From NCBI GenBank assembly GCA_966250385.1, contig CBINHC010000004.1, forward strand, positions 1-64,000: 64,000 nt of DNA, in the 5' to 3' direction. A model generated the notes under the pieces. It was not told the origin of the DNA and searched no databases. It saw nothing but the letters and a program-made list of their open reading frames with translations. A program made the position numbers and the translations under genes. Source of the stretch: DASWTL01 sp966250385. Lineage in GTDB: Bacteria; Bacteroidota; Bacteroidia; Sphingobacteriales; Sphingobacteriaceae. Of the stretch, positions 54,501 through 63,572 are shown in pieces (the stretch's first letter is position 1; each line of letters begins with the position of its first letter).

Positions 54501-55247
54501 ATGATAACTGCCGAAAGTTTTGAGATCAGACTGCCGCAATTTGCCGGTCCGTTTGACCTTCTTCTCTTTTTTATTGAGCGGGACGAGCTTGATATTCAGG
54601 ATATTCCGATTGCGAGGATTACCGATGATTTTCTTGACTACATCCAGCGGATGAACTCACTGAACATTGAACTGGCCAGTGAATTCATATTCGTCGCGGC
54701 AACCCTAATGCGCATCAAAGCAAAGATGCTGTTGCCCCGGTTCGACGTCGACGACAACGGCGCCGAGATTGATCTGAAGCAGGACCTGGTCCGGAAGCTG
54801 ATTGAATACAAGAAATTCCGGGAAGTTTCGGATCAGCTGCGCCTGCTCGAGGAGGAGCGTCTCAAGTCATCCCGCCGGGGAAATATCGTGCCGGACGTGC
54901 AGCGCGCCATGGAAGATTCAGAACCGGGAGAAGAACTGACGTCACTGAACCTCTACCGGCTGATGCACATCTATGAGCGCCTGATGAAGCGGTACCAGGA
55001 AAAGGCCCAGGAAGTGACTCACACTGTCGTTCAGTATCCCTATACGATCGAACAGCAAAAAAAGGCTATCGCCGAACTGCTGATGATCAACAGTAAGCTG
55101 GATTTCAAGCAGATGGTTTCCCACTCCGAAAACAAGGTGCATTTCGTCTATAATTTCCTGGCCATGCTCGAAATGCTGCAGCAGCAGCTGATCACCCTAC
55201 AGAGCGGAATCGGCTACAACAATTACTGGATAAGCAGTAAAGTTTGA
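54501..55247 (+). CDS. scpA: Segregation and condensation protein A
   Basis: ScpA is the kleisin subunit that bridges the two SMC heads together with ScpB, and is needed for chromosome condensation and segregation. From ATG 54501 the protein has 248 residues. FEIRLPQFAGPFDLLLFFIERDELDIQDIPIARI is split over the conserved N-terminal kleisin region, and ASEFIFVAATLMRIKAKMLLP is the second hallmark. The C-terminal winged-helix part follows with VSHSENKVHFVYNFLAML. TTG 54489 is an alternative start. No scpB lies nearby, as is common in Bacteroidota. Confidence 0.93.
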   Translation: MITAESFEIRLPQFAGPFDLLLFFIERDELDIQDIPIARITDDFLDYIQRMNSLNIELASEFIFVAATLMRIKAKMLLPRFDVDDNGAEIDLKQDLVRKLIEYKKFREVSDQLRLLEEERLKSSRRGNIVPDVQRAMEDSEPGEELTSLNLYRLMHIYERLMKRYQEKAQEVTHTVVQYPYTIEQQKKAIAELLMINSKLDFKQMVSHSENKVHFVYNFLAMLEMLQQQLITLQSGIGYNNYWISSKV

Positions 55248-55271
55248 GCACCTTAGAATCATTAGAATAGT

Positions 55272-55279
55272 TACCTTTA
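55272..55279 (+). promoter_or_regulatory. Candidate -7 element of glyA
   Basis: TACCTTTA matches TAnnTTTG except for the last base and lies 28 bases before the ATG at 55307, close to the 27-base spacing of two other elements in the window. TTTG at 55243-55246 is a possible -33 box with a long 25-base spacer. Confidence 0.3.
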
Positions 55280-55306
55280 CCCCATACATACCCCAAATAC
55301 ATATTC

Positions 55307-56578
55307 ATGAAGAAAGATAAACTGGTATTCAATCTAATAGATGAAGAACTTGAACGTCAGGAAAGCGGATTGGAGCTTATTGCTTCTGAGAACTTTGTCA
55401 GTAAATCAGTGATGGCAGCGGCAGGTTCTGTCCTGACCAATAAGTACGCAGAAGGCCTTCCCGGTAAGAGATATTATGGTGGTTGTGAGGTTGTTGACGA
55501 GATCGAAACCATTGCAATCGAACGCGCAAAACAACTTTTTAATGCTGAATGGGTGAATGTTCAGCCCCATTCGGGCGCCCAGGCGAATGCGGCGGCCTTT
55601 TTGGCCATGCTGCAGCCCGGTGATAAGATCCTTGGTTTTGATCTGTCGCACGGCGGACACCTTACGCACGGTTCACCGGTGAATTTCTCCGGCAAATTAT
55701 ACCAGCCCTCCTTCTACGGTGTTGACCGGGAAACCGGGCTGATCGATTATAGCCAGCTGGAGCAGACCGCACTGGCTGAAAAGCCAAAAGTTATTATCTG
55801 CGGGGCTTCCGCTTACTCCCGTGACTGGGATTATGCATTCATCCGCCGGGTAGCGGACGAGATCGGGGCCCTGGTCCTGGCCGATATTTCGCATCCGGCA
55901 GGCCTCATTGCCCGCGGACTTCTGAACGACGCATTGCCGCATTGCCACGTGGTTACGACCACCACTCATAAAACCCTGCGCGGTCCACGGGGCGGTATGA
56001 TCATGATGGGAAAGGACTTTGAGAACCCATGGGGAGTAAAGACGCCGAAAGGAGAACTCCGCATGATGTCAGCACTGCTTGATTCCGGCGTATTTCCGGG
56101 CACGCAGGGCGGACCGCTTGAACATATCATCGCCGCAAAGGCCGTGGCATTCGGCGAAGCCCTCAGCGAGGAGTATATGGAGTATATCGTCCAGGTCAAA
56201 AGGAATGCCGCCGCCATGGCAGCTGCTTTTGTATCCCGGGGATATGAGATCATCTCCGGCGGTACCGATAACCACCTGATGCTGATCGATCTTCGAAATA
56301 AGGATATTACCGGTAAGGCTGCGGAAAACGCGCTTGTCCAGGCTGATATAACCGTTAACAAGAATATGGTTCCGTTCGATACCAGGTCGCCGTTCGTTAC
56401 TTCCGGTATTCGTGTCGGTACCGCTGCCGTCACTACCCGTGGCCTGAAGGAGAAGCACATGGAGAAGATCGTCGAGCTTATTGATGAAGTGATCTGCGAT
56501 GCCGAGAATGAGGATAACCTGAAAAAGGTCGCCAAGAAGGTGAACGAGTTGATGGACAAACATCCGCTTTACAAATAA
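55307..56578 (+). CDS. glyA: Serine hydroxymethyltransferase
   Basis: GlyA interconverts serine and glycine with tetrahydrofolate, feeding one-carbon metabolism. The protein has 423 residues. LELIASENFVSKSVMAA, TNKYAEGLPGKRYYGGCE and VQPHSGAQANAAAF are N-terminal hallmarks. The PLP-binding Lys222 is in TTTTHKTLRGPRGG, and MFPGTQGGP-like VFPGTQGGPLEHIIAAKA follows. The end, TSGIRVGTAAVTTRGLKE, completes the family pattern. It is a housekeeping gene outside the polysaccharide clusters. The histidine kinase gene starts 21 bases after its stop. Confidence 0.97.
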   Translation: MKKDKLVFNLIDEELERQESGLELIASENFVSKSVMAAAGSVLTNKYAEGLPGKRYYGGCEVVDEIETIAIERAKQLFNAEWVNVQPHSGAQANAAAFLAMLQPGDKILGFDLSHGGHLTHGSPVNFSGKLYQPSFYGVDRETGLIDYSQLEQTALAEKPKVIICGASAYSRDWDYAFIRRVADEIGALVLADISHPAGLIARGLLNDALPHCHVVTTTTHKTLRGPRGGMIMMGKDFENPWGVKTPKGELRMMSALLDSGVFPGTQGGPLEHIIAAKAVAFGEALSEEYMEYIVQVKRNAAAMAAAFVSRGYEIISGGTDNHLMLIDLRNKDITGKAAENALVQADITVNKNMVPFDTRSPFVTSGIRVGTAAVTTRGLKEKHMEKIVELIDEVICDAENEDNLKKVAKKVNELMDKHPLYK

Positions 56579-56599
56579 GAAGCCCTCAGGCGCTGCGCT

Positions 56600-59344
56600 A
56601 TGGCCGGAAATCTCCGTGATGACACGATGTCCCAGGTTACTAAGGACTTGCACAAGTATACCATCGGGCCGGACCCGGAATCGGAATACGATGCGATTAC
56701 CCGGCTGGCTTTGTATATCTGTAATGCGGACAGTGCCTATATTACCTTTGTATCGGAGGGACAGCAGTGGATCAAGTCTTCACAGGGCCTGCCTATTCCC
56801 GACGGGGTAGCGGAGAAGCTTTGCCATCGTACGCTTACGTCTGAACAGCTGTTCGAGGTTCCGGACACCATGCTGAACGGCGGCTTTCCCGATGGGCCGG
56901 AAGGATCCGGCCAGCCGGTCATGCGCTTTTATGCCGGTGTGCCTCTCTTTACTCCCGACGGTGTTTGTATCGGAGCCCTGTGTGTGCTGGGAAAACAGCC
57001 CGGCGAGCTGACGCCTGAACAGCGGGATGCATTAATGACGCTCTCCAAGGAGGTCGTATCACGTCTTGAGCTGAACAGCAAGAGCAGGCAGCTCGAAGAA
57101 ACACTCATCAAATACCAGGATGCGAACACCATGTTTCACAGCTCAGCTGAGATCCATTGTATCCTGGACGAGCACGGAACCGTTTTAAAAGCGAACCGGG
57201 CACTCGAAAAAATACTTGGCCTCCGGATTTCGGATTGTATCGGCAAGCCCATCTGGGAGTTCCTGCCTGAAGACGAGATCCGGAAGTTTGCCAACATGTT
57301 CAATAAGGGACTCAGGACGGGAATAAACTCCTTTGAAGTGGAAACCCGGCTGGTTACCAGGACCGAATCAACCTGTTGGATCGGGTGGACCATTTCGGTT
57401 CACAACAGAAAGTGGTACGCCAACGGCCGGGATATTACCGCCCAGAAGAAAGCCAATGAGGAGCTGAAGCAGCTGTCGCTGGTAGCGAGCAAGACAAACA
57501 ACGGTGTTGTCATCAGTGATTCGCGGGAAGTGTTTTGGGTTAATGAAGCCTTTGAGCGGATAACCGGTTTCAATATCGGCGACCTGAAGGGTAAGAGACT
57601 GGGTGACCTTCTGAAGGGCAGTGAAACCGATGAGTCTGTGATTCTGAATGCCCGGGAACTTACCCGCAATAAGAAAGCTTTCCAGGTCGACCTGCTGGCC
57701 TACCGCAAGGACGGCAAACCCATCTGGGTGTCGATCATGAATTCTGTCATTCTGAACGAAGAAGGAGAGATCGAAAGGGAGATCGAACTCGTGACCGATA
57801 TTACCGACCGGAAGAAAGCGGAACTGGAACTTAAGGTGCTTTCCCTGGTGGCAAGTAAATCGTCCAGCGGAGTTATTATCCGGAATGATAAAATGGACAT
57901 CCAGTGGGTCAATGCCTCCATTGAACACATGCTCGGCTATTCGAGCGGAGAACTGACCGGCAAACATCTGATGCCGCTGATCAAAGGCGAACAAACGGAT
58001 CCGGATGTCGTCAGGCATATTGAGGAGGCGACTAAGGGAACCAGGCCCTTCAACGTGGAAGTATTGTGTTACCGGAAAGACGGTACGCCGATCTGGCTCT
58101 ACATTTCCCATAGTCCGATCACCAATGAGGAAGGAAAACTTGAACGTGCTGTTGAAGTACTCGTTGATGTGACCAAGAAGAAGCTGGCTGAACAGGAGCT
58201 TATCAAAACGCGGGAAGAAGCTGTCCAGCTCGGGAAGGCCAAAGAGACACTGTTATCAGTAATGAGTCACGAGATCCGGACGCCGCTGAATGCGGTTGTC
58301 GGTATGACCCATCTCCTGATCGACGACAATCCGACAGCGAGTCAGTTGGAAAATCTTAACATCCTGAAGTTCTCAGCCGAAAACCTGATGACGCTGATCA
58401 ACGATATCCTGGACTTTACAAAGATCGAGACCGGCAATCTGACGCTGGAAAAGATAGACGTTAATCTGAAGGAACTGATCGCCTATACGCTCAGTACATT
58501 CCAGTTCAAGGCGGTTGAGAAAGGCATTGCGCTGAAATCCGAGATCGATTACCGGGTACCGGATCTGGTTAAGGGAGATCACACCCGTCTGTACCAGATC
58601 CTGATCAACCTGCTGGGTAACGCCGTCAAATTCACACACGAAGGTGAGATCAAACTGAAGCTTGACCTCATCAGTGAGACGGACCGGACCGTGGAAGTGC
58701 GCTTTGAAGTGGCGGATACCGGTATCGGTATCCCGGAAGAAAAGATTGACTCTATTTTTGATGCTTTTACGCAGGCCGGAAGCGACACCGCCCGGAAGTT
58801 CGGGGGAACAGGACTGGGCCTATCCATTACCAAGAGCCTGATCCGGTTGTTCAACTCCGAGATCCAGGTCGAGAGTCAGGTCGGGGTGGGAAGCAAGTTC
58901 GCATTCACCATTCAGTTTGACAGGACAGATGAAAAGTCATCCAGGAACCTGTCGGCAGCCGGAATAGAACTATTGAACGCACATATCCTGGTCGTTGACG
59001 ACAATCAGATCAACAGGATTCTGGCCCAAAAGGTCCTGAGCAAGTGCGGAGTCCAGGTGGATTTTGCGGAGAACGGCCACCTTGCTACCGAGAAAGTCAA
59101 ATCCGAGAAATATGACCTCGTCCTCATGGATATTCATATGGCGGAGATGGATGGGCTGGAAGCGACCCGCATTATCCGGAACTACCCGGGCGACTACTTT
59201 AAGAAATTGCCGGTCATTGCACTGACCGCCTCCATATTGTCCAACGACCTGGGTAAGATCTCCGAGGCTGGAATCAATGACTTCGTGTTGAAGCCGTTCA
59301 CGCCGGATACTTTACTTGAGAAAATTAGGCTGTTTTTGGGATAG
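56600..59344 (+). CDS. Hybrid sensor histidine kinase (GAF-PAS-PAS-PAS-HisKA-HATPase-REC)
   Basis: This 914-residue protein has no clear membrane segment, so it is probably a cytoplasmic sensor. A GAF domain covers about residues 25-165 (FYAGVPLFTPDGVCIGALCV). Three PAS/PAC units follow at about 175-300, 300-420 and 425-545, the last two each ending in a (V/I)TDxT(D/K)(R/K)K linker. The phosphorylated His557 is in SVMSHEIRTPLNAVVGM. The ATPase boxes are LINLLGNAVKFTHEG, VADTGIGIPEEK and FGGTGLGLSITKSL. The receiver domain has VVDDNQIN, phosphoacceptor Asp844 in LVLMDIHMAEMDG, and the Lys in VLKPFTPD. No response regulator or output gene is adjacent, so it is an orphan. ATG 56630 is a second possible start. 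Confidence 0.94.
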   Translation: MAGNLRDDTMSQVTKDLHKYTIGPDPESEYDAITRLALYICNADSAYITFVSEGQQWIKSSQGLPIPDGVAEKLCHRTLTSEQLFEVPDTMLNGGFPDGPEGSGQPVMRFYAGVPLFTPDGVCIGALCVLGKQPGELTPEQRDALMTLSKEVVSRLELNSKSRQLEETLIKYQDANTMFHSSAEIHCILDEHGTVLKANRALEKILGLRISDCIGKPIWEFLPEDEIRKFANMFNKGLRTGINSFEVETRLVTRTESTCWIGWTISVHNRKWYANGRDITAQKKANEELKQLSLVASKTNNGVVISDSREVFWVNEAFERITGFNIGDLKGKRLGDLLKGSETDESVILNARELTRNKKAFQVDLLAYRKDGKPIWVSIMNSVILNEEGEIEREIELVTDITDRKKAELELKVLSLVASKSSSGVIIRNDKMDIQWVNASIEHMLGYSSGELTGKHLMPLIKGEQTDPDVVRHIEEATKGTRPFNVEVLCYRKDGTPIWLYISHSPITNEEGKLERAVEVLVDVTKKKLAEQELIKTREEAVQLGKAKETLLSVMSHEIRTPLNAVVGMTHLLIDDNPTASQLENLNILKFSAENLMTLINDILDFTKIETGNLTLEKIDVNLKELIAYTLSTFQFKAVEKGIALKSEIDYRVPDLVKGDHTRLYQILINLLGNAVKFTHEGEIKLKLDLISETDRTVEVRFEVADTGIGIPEEKIDSIFDAFTQAGSDTARKFGGTGLGLSITKSLIRLFNSEIQVESQVGVGSKFAFTIQFDRTDEKSSRNLSAAGIELLNAHILVVDDNQINRILAQKVLSKCGVQVDFAENGHLATEKVKSEKYDLVLMDIHMAEMDGLEATRIIRNYPGDYFKKLPVIALTASILSNDLGKISEAGINDFVLKPFTPDTLLEKIRLFLG

Positions 59345-59371
59345 GAGGGGGCTTCTGAAGATGAAAGAAGA

Positions 59372-59405
59372 AAAAGCTGGGGTCTTGCGACGATCCAGCT
59401 CTTTC
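59372..59405 (+). terminator. Probable terminator of the histidine kinase gene
   Basis: AGCTGG (59375-59380) pairs with CCAGCT (59395-59400). The stem can be extended by A-T pairs past one bulge, and a CTTTCT stretch follows. It begins about 30 bases after the kinase stop. Confidence 0.42.
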
Positions 59406-59496
59406 TATCTAAATTAACGCTCTCGTTTATTTATACGGATACACGTTCAAAAGGTTCAGATTTTTTCTTAATAACCTATAGGAATTAATTAACTCC

Positions 59497-59625
59497 TTAA
59501 TATTGAGGGGGAAATATTTCCAAATAGTTGCCCTCAAACCAATCTCCCAGTCTCCTAAGTTCTTCCGTGGATTTCAGTGCGGAGTATGTCTTCAATTGCT
59601 TTGCAGTTGGAATATATACAGCCAT
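59497..59625 (-). CDS. Possible 42-residue protein next to the tandem repeat
   Basis: On the minus strand a frame begins at ATG 59625, inside the last repeat unit, and runs to TAA 59497-59499. The product is MAVYIPTAKQLKTYSALK, then STEELRRLGDWFEGNYLEIF and PPQY. It is hydrophilic with a helical look and does not resemble a chance frame in composition. No family is recognised. In the upstream repeat units the same KN(I/V)V(M/V)A segment recurs in frame but two units end in stop codons. It could be the surviving end of a larger gene broken by repeat expansion, or a small gene whose start region was duplicated. Support is weak. Confidence 0.35.
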   Translation of the reverse strand: MAVYIPTAKQLKTYSALKSTEELRRLGDWFEGNYLEIFPPQY

Positions 59626-59878
59626 AACTATGTTTTTGATACCACTTATGGCCGATTATAATAAATCAAACTCGGCCACAACTATGTTTTTGATACCACT
59701 TGTGGCTGGTTATAATAACTTCAACTCAGCCACAACTACGTTTTTGAGACCACTTATGGCTGGATATGATCGATATGATAGGTTAAACTCAGCCATAACT
59801 AGATTCTTTAGACCACCCATGGCTGAGTATGATAAACTAAACCCAGCCATAACTAAGTTTTTCAGAGCACGTAGCCTA
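59621..59878. repeat. Five-unit tandem repeat of 54 bases with hairpins
   Basis: The segment GCCATAACTATGTTTTTGA or a close variant recurs starting at 59621, 59675, 59729, 59792 and 59846. The period is 54 bases, with one 63-base unit. In units 1, 2 and 4 the ends of a ~32-base core are inverted repeats, for example GCCATAA with TTATGGC, and GCCACAA with TTGTGGC in unit 2, a compensatory change. Unit 3 keeps the pairing except for one position. Unit 5 has lost it. A 119-residue plus-strand frame (59528-59887) and a 72-residue minus-strand frame run through the repeat, because 54 is divisible by 3. The rest of 59345-59991 holds a terminator-like hairpin and no clear gene. Confidence 0.8.
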
Positions 59879-59991
59879 ATTCTATAAGGATGTTTGCGTG
59901 GAATATGTCTTTGATGTTGGAGCAGCAATTTTGTCCAGGGGATGTAGTCCTTAGTCTATTGCTTGTTAACCTTTCCAAATCCAAAATCAAG

Positions 59992-62439
59992 TTACTTGTC
60001 CCCGATCGCGCTTAGCAATTGCTTAAATATTTGTTCATCCCGATCAGCTAACAGTCGATTGTGTGTAGAAGGATGAGTAAACATTTGAAACTTTTTGCCT
60101 GTGAAGCGCGCCCAGCCTTTTCCGTGTGCTTTATTTCTAATTGCGGTGTAGGCCGCATTGATGCTGATACAATGGTTAAGAGTTGCTTTATAGCCATGCC
60201 GTTCTGTGAAAATATTGATTGCCCGAATGAAATGCAAATCTTCAGTTGTCGGCTTGGTGCCCCTGTTAAGCCGTAATAGTACCTTTTTGTAAAGTCCCTT
60301 GATCAGGAGCGGCACCAGGCGCCAGTATTTATCCATCAGAACTAGTCTCAGGAGATTATTACCAACAGAAAACGGATTACGATTCAGGTAGGGGGAGTAA
60401 TCGAAATAATTGTACGTGTCGAACAGAACACAATATGCTACCCTGGAGCTTCGTGTTGCTATATGATGGGCGAGGTATCCCTGAAAACTAAATCCCATTA
60501 CGATACATTCTTCATGCTCCACAGCCTCGACCAACTGGTCCGCGATTTTATCCGCTTCAGAAGGATTGTTGACTGACAAAATACTGTAATGAAGCTGGTA
60601 TACATTAAACCGCTTGCTCAGCAGCGGTATTAATTGGGTATAGGACCCGGTCGGGCTGCCGTAGACCAAGTAGACACTCTTACGGGCAGAATCATATCCG
60701 TTAATCAGTGTTTTGGAAATCACCCTGGTGTGATTGATAGCAACGACCGATGCAAGTCTTTCGGCAGTGGGGTGGTCGTACAAAGTAAGAACCGGGATTG
60801 GTCTGGCAAGGTCCGCTTCAAGTTCGGCAACACAGGAAAGAGCCGTAAGTGAGTCCCCGCCCGCCTCAAAAAAGTTGTCAGCAATGCCTATCGACGGTGA
60901 TTCCAGGACTTGCCGAAAAATCCTGACGATCTGCTCCGCGGCAGTGTCCTCTGCCCGGTTTTCCCGTGGCTCTGTTAACTGTGCCTGGACGGGTGTTTCG
61001 AATATTCGGGGGTCGGAAGTCTCCAGTTGCTTCCGGTCTATTTTCCCGGAATGAGTTTGTGGAAAGGAGGTGACCTGGACAAATAGTGCTGGAATGTGAT
61101 TTGGGGGTAACATGTGTTCGAGATAATCTTTCAGGTCCCCAAATCTCAGGATCGCAGTTTCGCTTTGAATAAATGCAATAAGTCTTTTTTGGGCGCCGGA
61201 ATGGTTCACCACTACACGACATTGGCTGCTATTGTAATAATTTTCTATTTGTTCCTCAATAAGCCGGAGGTTAAGTTTTATGCCGTTGATTTTATTGGCT
61301 TCCGATATTCTGCCGCTATAAAAAAGGTAATTCATTTCATCCAGATAACCCTGATCTCCGGTTCTAAACCATATCGGATCCTGGCTGAGATCGAAGCACC
61401 GGGAAGTTTCCTCCGGATTGTTATAATACCCGTGGCAAATGTCAGGCGATGAAATAACAATCTCACCCACTGCCCGCGGCGGTAGAATGGACCCTTCTTT
61501 GGAGACGACGGCAACCTCTACACCAGTTACGACCTTCCCCAAAAGATTGCCTGACGGGCTGATGTCCAGGCCTGAAAGTTTATACTCTGCTATGGTTCTT
61601 GTTTCTGTTGTAGCGTAGGCGATTTGCAGCACTACGGCCGGGTCGAACTTTTTTCTGAACAGCTCAAGGGTCTTATCCGTTACAGGCTCTGCACTGATAG
61701 ATATGAATCGAAGAGCCAGTTTTCGGGAATCCGGTACCAGTCTGCAAATATTTTCGAAGGTAGATACCGACAGCGTGGTGAAGGTGATCTGTTTTCTCTC
61801 CCAGTAGTTGATCAGGCCATTAATTCCATGCGTTTTGACGTCAAAGATGCATAATTCTGCTCCCGACAACAATGCGGGAAAGATGCAGGCCAGAGAGGCG
61901 CTGAAGCTTAGTGAAAATACAAGGTCTATCTTGTCCTGGGTGCTGATATGGTTCTCTCTGATCTGCCTGGCTGTGTCATTGACAATCGTTTGATGTGAAT
62001 GAATAATAGTTTTAGGAGTTGAGGTGCTTCCCGACGTAAAAAACGCGCACAAAGGGTCTTTAGGCGACATGTGCGGATGTGATCCTGATGACGCCTCAGC
62101 AGGTCTGTGTTTGTCCAGGCAGGAAGGTTCATCAAGTACCAGACTTACCGGAAGTGAAGCGGCTTTCAGTAAATGCTCATTGTCTGGAGTGATGGAAATA
62201 TAGTAATTGCCAGAAAGGATAACTCCCAGTATGGCGATAAGATGCTCAATAGGATCTGGAATAGAAACAGCTATACAGGCCCTGGACAATTCTTGACTCT
62301 TAATCCCCAGGGAAATCACCGATGCCTGCTCAAGTACTTCACGATAAGTCAATGAAGTATCCGGATCACTGATGGCTATCCGGTTTTCATAGGCCTTACA
62401 GGCCGAGATCAGGCTAAAGGCAATATTCATACACATCAA
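59992..62439 (-). CDS. Single-module NRPS-like synthetase: adenylation - carrier - thioesterase
   Basis: This 815-residue protein has three domains and no condensation domain. The adenylation domain (about 10-475) shows core A3 FFTSGSTSTPKT at 133, A5-like YATTET at 275, A7 WFRTGDQGYLDE at 357, A8 with GRISEANKINGIK at 376, and A10 Lys466 in SGKIDRKQL. The carrier domain has Ser530 in FFEAGGDSLTAL. The thioesterase (about 588-810) has Ser651 in VMGFSFQGYLAHH. In the A4 region, SFSASLACIFPALLSG replaces the usual FDAS..EIF, so Ser180 stands where amino-acid-activating domains have the Asp that binds the alpha-amino group. The substrate may therefore lack an amino group, such as an alpha-keto or aryl acid. 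A-T-TE layout is known from furanone and quinone synthetases. It overlaps the GNAT gene by 26 bases. Confidence 0.88.
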   Translation of the reverse strand: MMCMNIAFSLISACKAYENRIAISDPDTSLTYREVLEQASVISLGIKSQELSRACIAVSIPDPIEHLIAILGVILSGNYYISITPDNEHLLKAASLPVSLVLDEPSCLDKHRPAEASSGSHPHMSPKDPLCAFFTSGSTSTPKTIIHSHQTIVNDTARQIRENHISTQDKIDLVFSLSFSASLACIFPALLSGAELCIFDVKTHGINGLINYWERKQITFTTLSVSTFENICRLVPDSRKLALRFISISAEPVTDKTLELFRKKFDPAVVLQIAYATTETRTIAEYKLSGLDISPSGNLLGKVVTGVEVAVVSKEGSILPPRAVGEIVISSPDICHGYYNNPEETSRCFDLSQDPIWFRTGDQGYLDEMNYLFYSGRISEANKINGIKLNLRLIEEQIENYYNSSQCRVVVNHSGAQKRLIAFIQSETAILRFGDLKDYLEHMLPPNHIPALFVQVTSFPQTHSGKIDRKQLETSDPRIFETPVQAQLTEPRENRAEDTAAEQIVRIFRQVLESPSIGIADNFFEAGGDSLTALSCVAELEADLARPIPVLTLYDHPTAERLASVVAINHTRVISKTLINGYDSARKSVYLVYGSPTGSYTQLIPLLSKRFNVYQLHYSILSVNNPSEADKIADQLVEAVEHEECIVMGFSFQGYLAHHIATRSSRVAYCVLFDTYNYFDYSPYLNRNPFSVGNNLLRLVLMDKYWRLVPLLIKGLYKKVLLRLNRGTKPTTEDLHFIRAINIFTERHGYKATLNHCISINAAYTAIRNKAHGKGWARFTGKKFQMFTHPSTHNRLLADRDEQIFKQLLSAIGDK

Positions 62440-63178
62440 ACTTATTCACGGTTTTCATTGCGAGTTTTTCCATGTTTTGATGGCTGATACTCCCGGCCGT
62501 GGCTATGGCGCCGATACTCGTAATTTGCGCGTCCTGGCTCGCGGTCGCTATCCTGAAACGGAGACTCTCCTGGTGAAAGCCCTTGTTTTGATGTTCCGGC
62601 AGAATCGCGCCTCCTGCAAGCAAGCACTCATGTTTATCTTTAAACATCACGGAGATACCCACGGTTGCCTGATCTTGCTTTAACAGGTATAGGCGGACGT
62701 TGGGTAAAATCAGAAGCTCCCGAAAATTTTTTGAGACTTTCCTGTATTCCCGTACCCTTGAACCGAATCCCTTCAGGTAAGCTTCAGTAAATTCTTCAAT
62801 GGAGGCTTCATCGGTTTCCTTAACATTGAGCCTTGTTTTGACATCTTCTTTTGCCCTCGTAGGAAGCTCGGTCTGCACAAATGTTTCTTTAAGCCGGTAC
62901 TGCTCGGCAAACCCGCATTCCTTGAAGGCTTCGCGGTTTCTGGATTCGATCAGGACCTTGTGCTTTATTACCCCGCGTTCAAAATAAAATCGCTGAATAT
63001 ATTCGAACTGTTCCGCCTCAAAGGCACCGTCATCTCTCAGCAGCGCATAGTTAAAATAACCGACCTCCGGAAAGCAAAGGGTATTAAATGTTGGATGTTT
63101 CTTGATTTGGATCCGATTCTCAGGGATTGCTGAATAGGTTTTCAACCTTAATTCATCATACCGATAGAAGAGTGTCAT
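62414..63178 (-). CDS. GNAT-family acetyltransferase
   Basis: This 254-residue protein has a C-terminal GNAT domain (about residues 120-254). VRLYLLKQDQATVGISVMF, ECLLAGGAILPEHQNKGFHQ (a variant of the acetyl-CoA-binding R/Q-x-x-G-x-G/A loop, here QNKGFHQ) and IGAIATAGSISHQNMEKLAM, with the typical N..S...kLGF region altered, are visible. The N-terminal half (FNTLCFPEVGYFNYALL) may be a second, degenerate GNAT fold. It is the first gene of a minus-strand pair, overlapping the A-T-TE synthetase by 26 bases, so the two probably act in one small pathway, for example acetylating a precursor or product. The acceptor is unknown. Confidence 0.75.
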   Translation of the reverse strand: MTLFYRYDELRLKTYSAIPENRIQIKKHPTFNTLCFPEVGYFNYALLRDDGAFEAEQFEYIQRFYFERGVIKHKVLIESRNREAFKECGFAEQYRLKETFVQTELPTRAKEDVKTRLNVKETDEASIEEFTEAYLKGFGSRVREYRKVSKNFRELLILPNVRLYLLKQDQATVGISVMFKDKHECLLAGGAILPEHQNKGFHQESLRFRIATASQDAQITSIGAIATAGSISHQNMEKLAMKTVNKFDVYEYCL

Positions 63179-63572
63179 GAAGCGGGAAAGCGATAAAAGC
63201 GGCTAAAATATAAATATTACCGGAATTTGCGGTACCAATAGCTTCAGTCGCGAACCGCGTTCAAAAAGCCCCTCGCCGATCAAAGAAACACGCGATTGAT
63301 GGTATCATGGTTTAGAATGCCGTTTTCAACGAATGGTAAGCGACTGGCCAAAATTGCGTAACTATCTGGTAAAGCAGCTTACAATGTATCTCACCAGTAT
63401 GTCGACAAAGACGTTCGGATCGATGGATCAATCAGGCTGTCCACACTGGCCATTAGCAGGACCAGGTTGAAGTATGCTCACGTGGGTTTCCTCCCGAAAT
63501 GTATAGAACTCAGCGAGATCCAGCAACCTCCTCACGAACCTTAAGACCGGGGAGGAAGACCATACATGTCGA
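63179..63572. other. Gap without a recognised gene
   Basis: About 390 bases between the GNAT gene and a small gene. Only short frames on either strand are present, none with a recognisable motif. No exact TAnnTTTG element was seen upstream of the GNAT gene; the sequence there is AT-rich. Confidence 0.5.

Noticed and set aside
59621..59878. CRISPR array
   Set aside because: The units repeat as a whole, including the segments that would be spacers, and each core forms its own hairpin. True spacers would be unrelated to each other, and no cas gene is present.
59528..59887. 119-residue plus-strand protein across the tandem repeat
   Set aside because: The frame stays open because the repeat length is a multiple of 3. 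The translation is low in complexity, has no family match, and the hairpin arms explain the conservation better.
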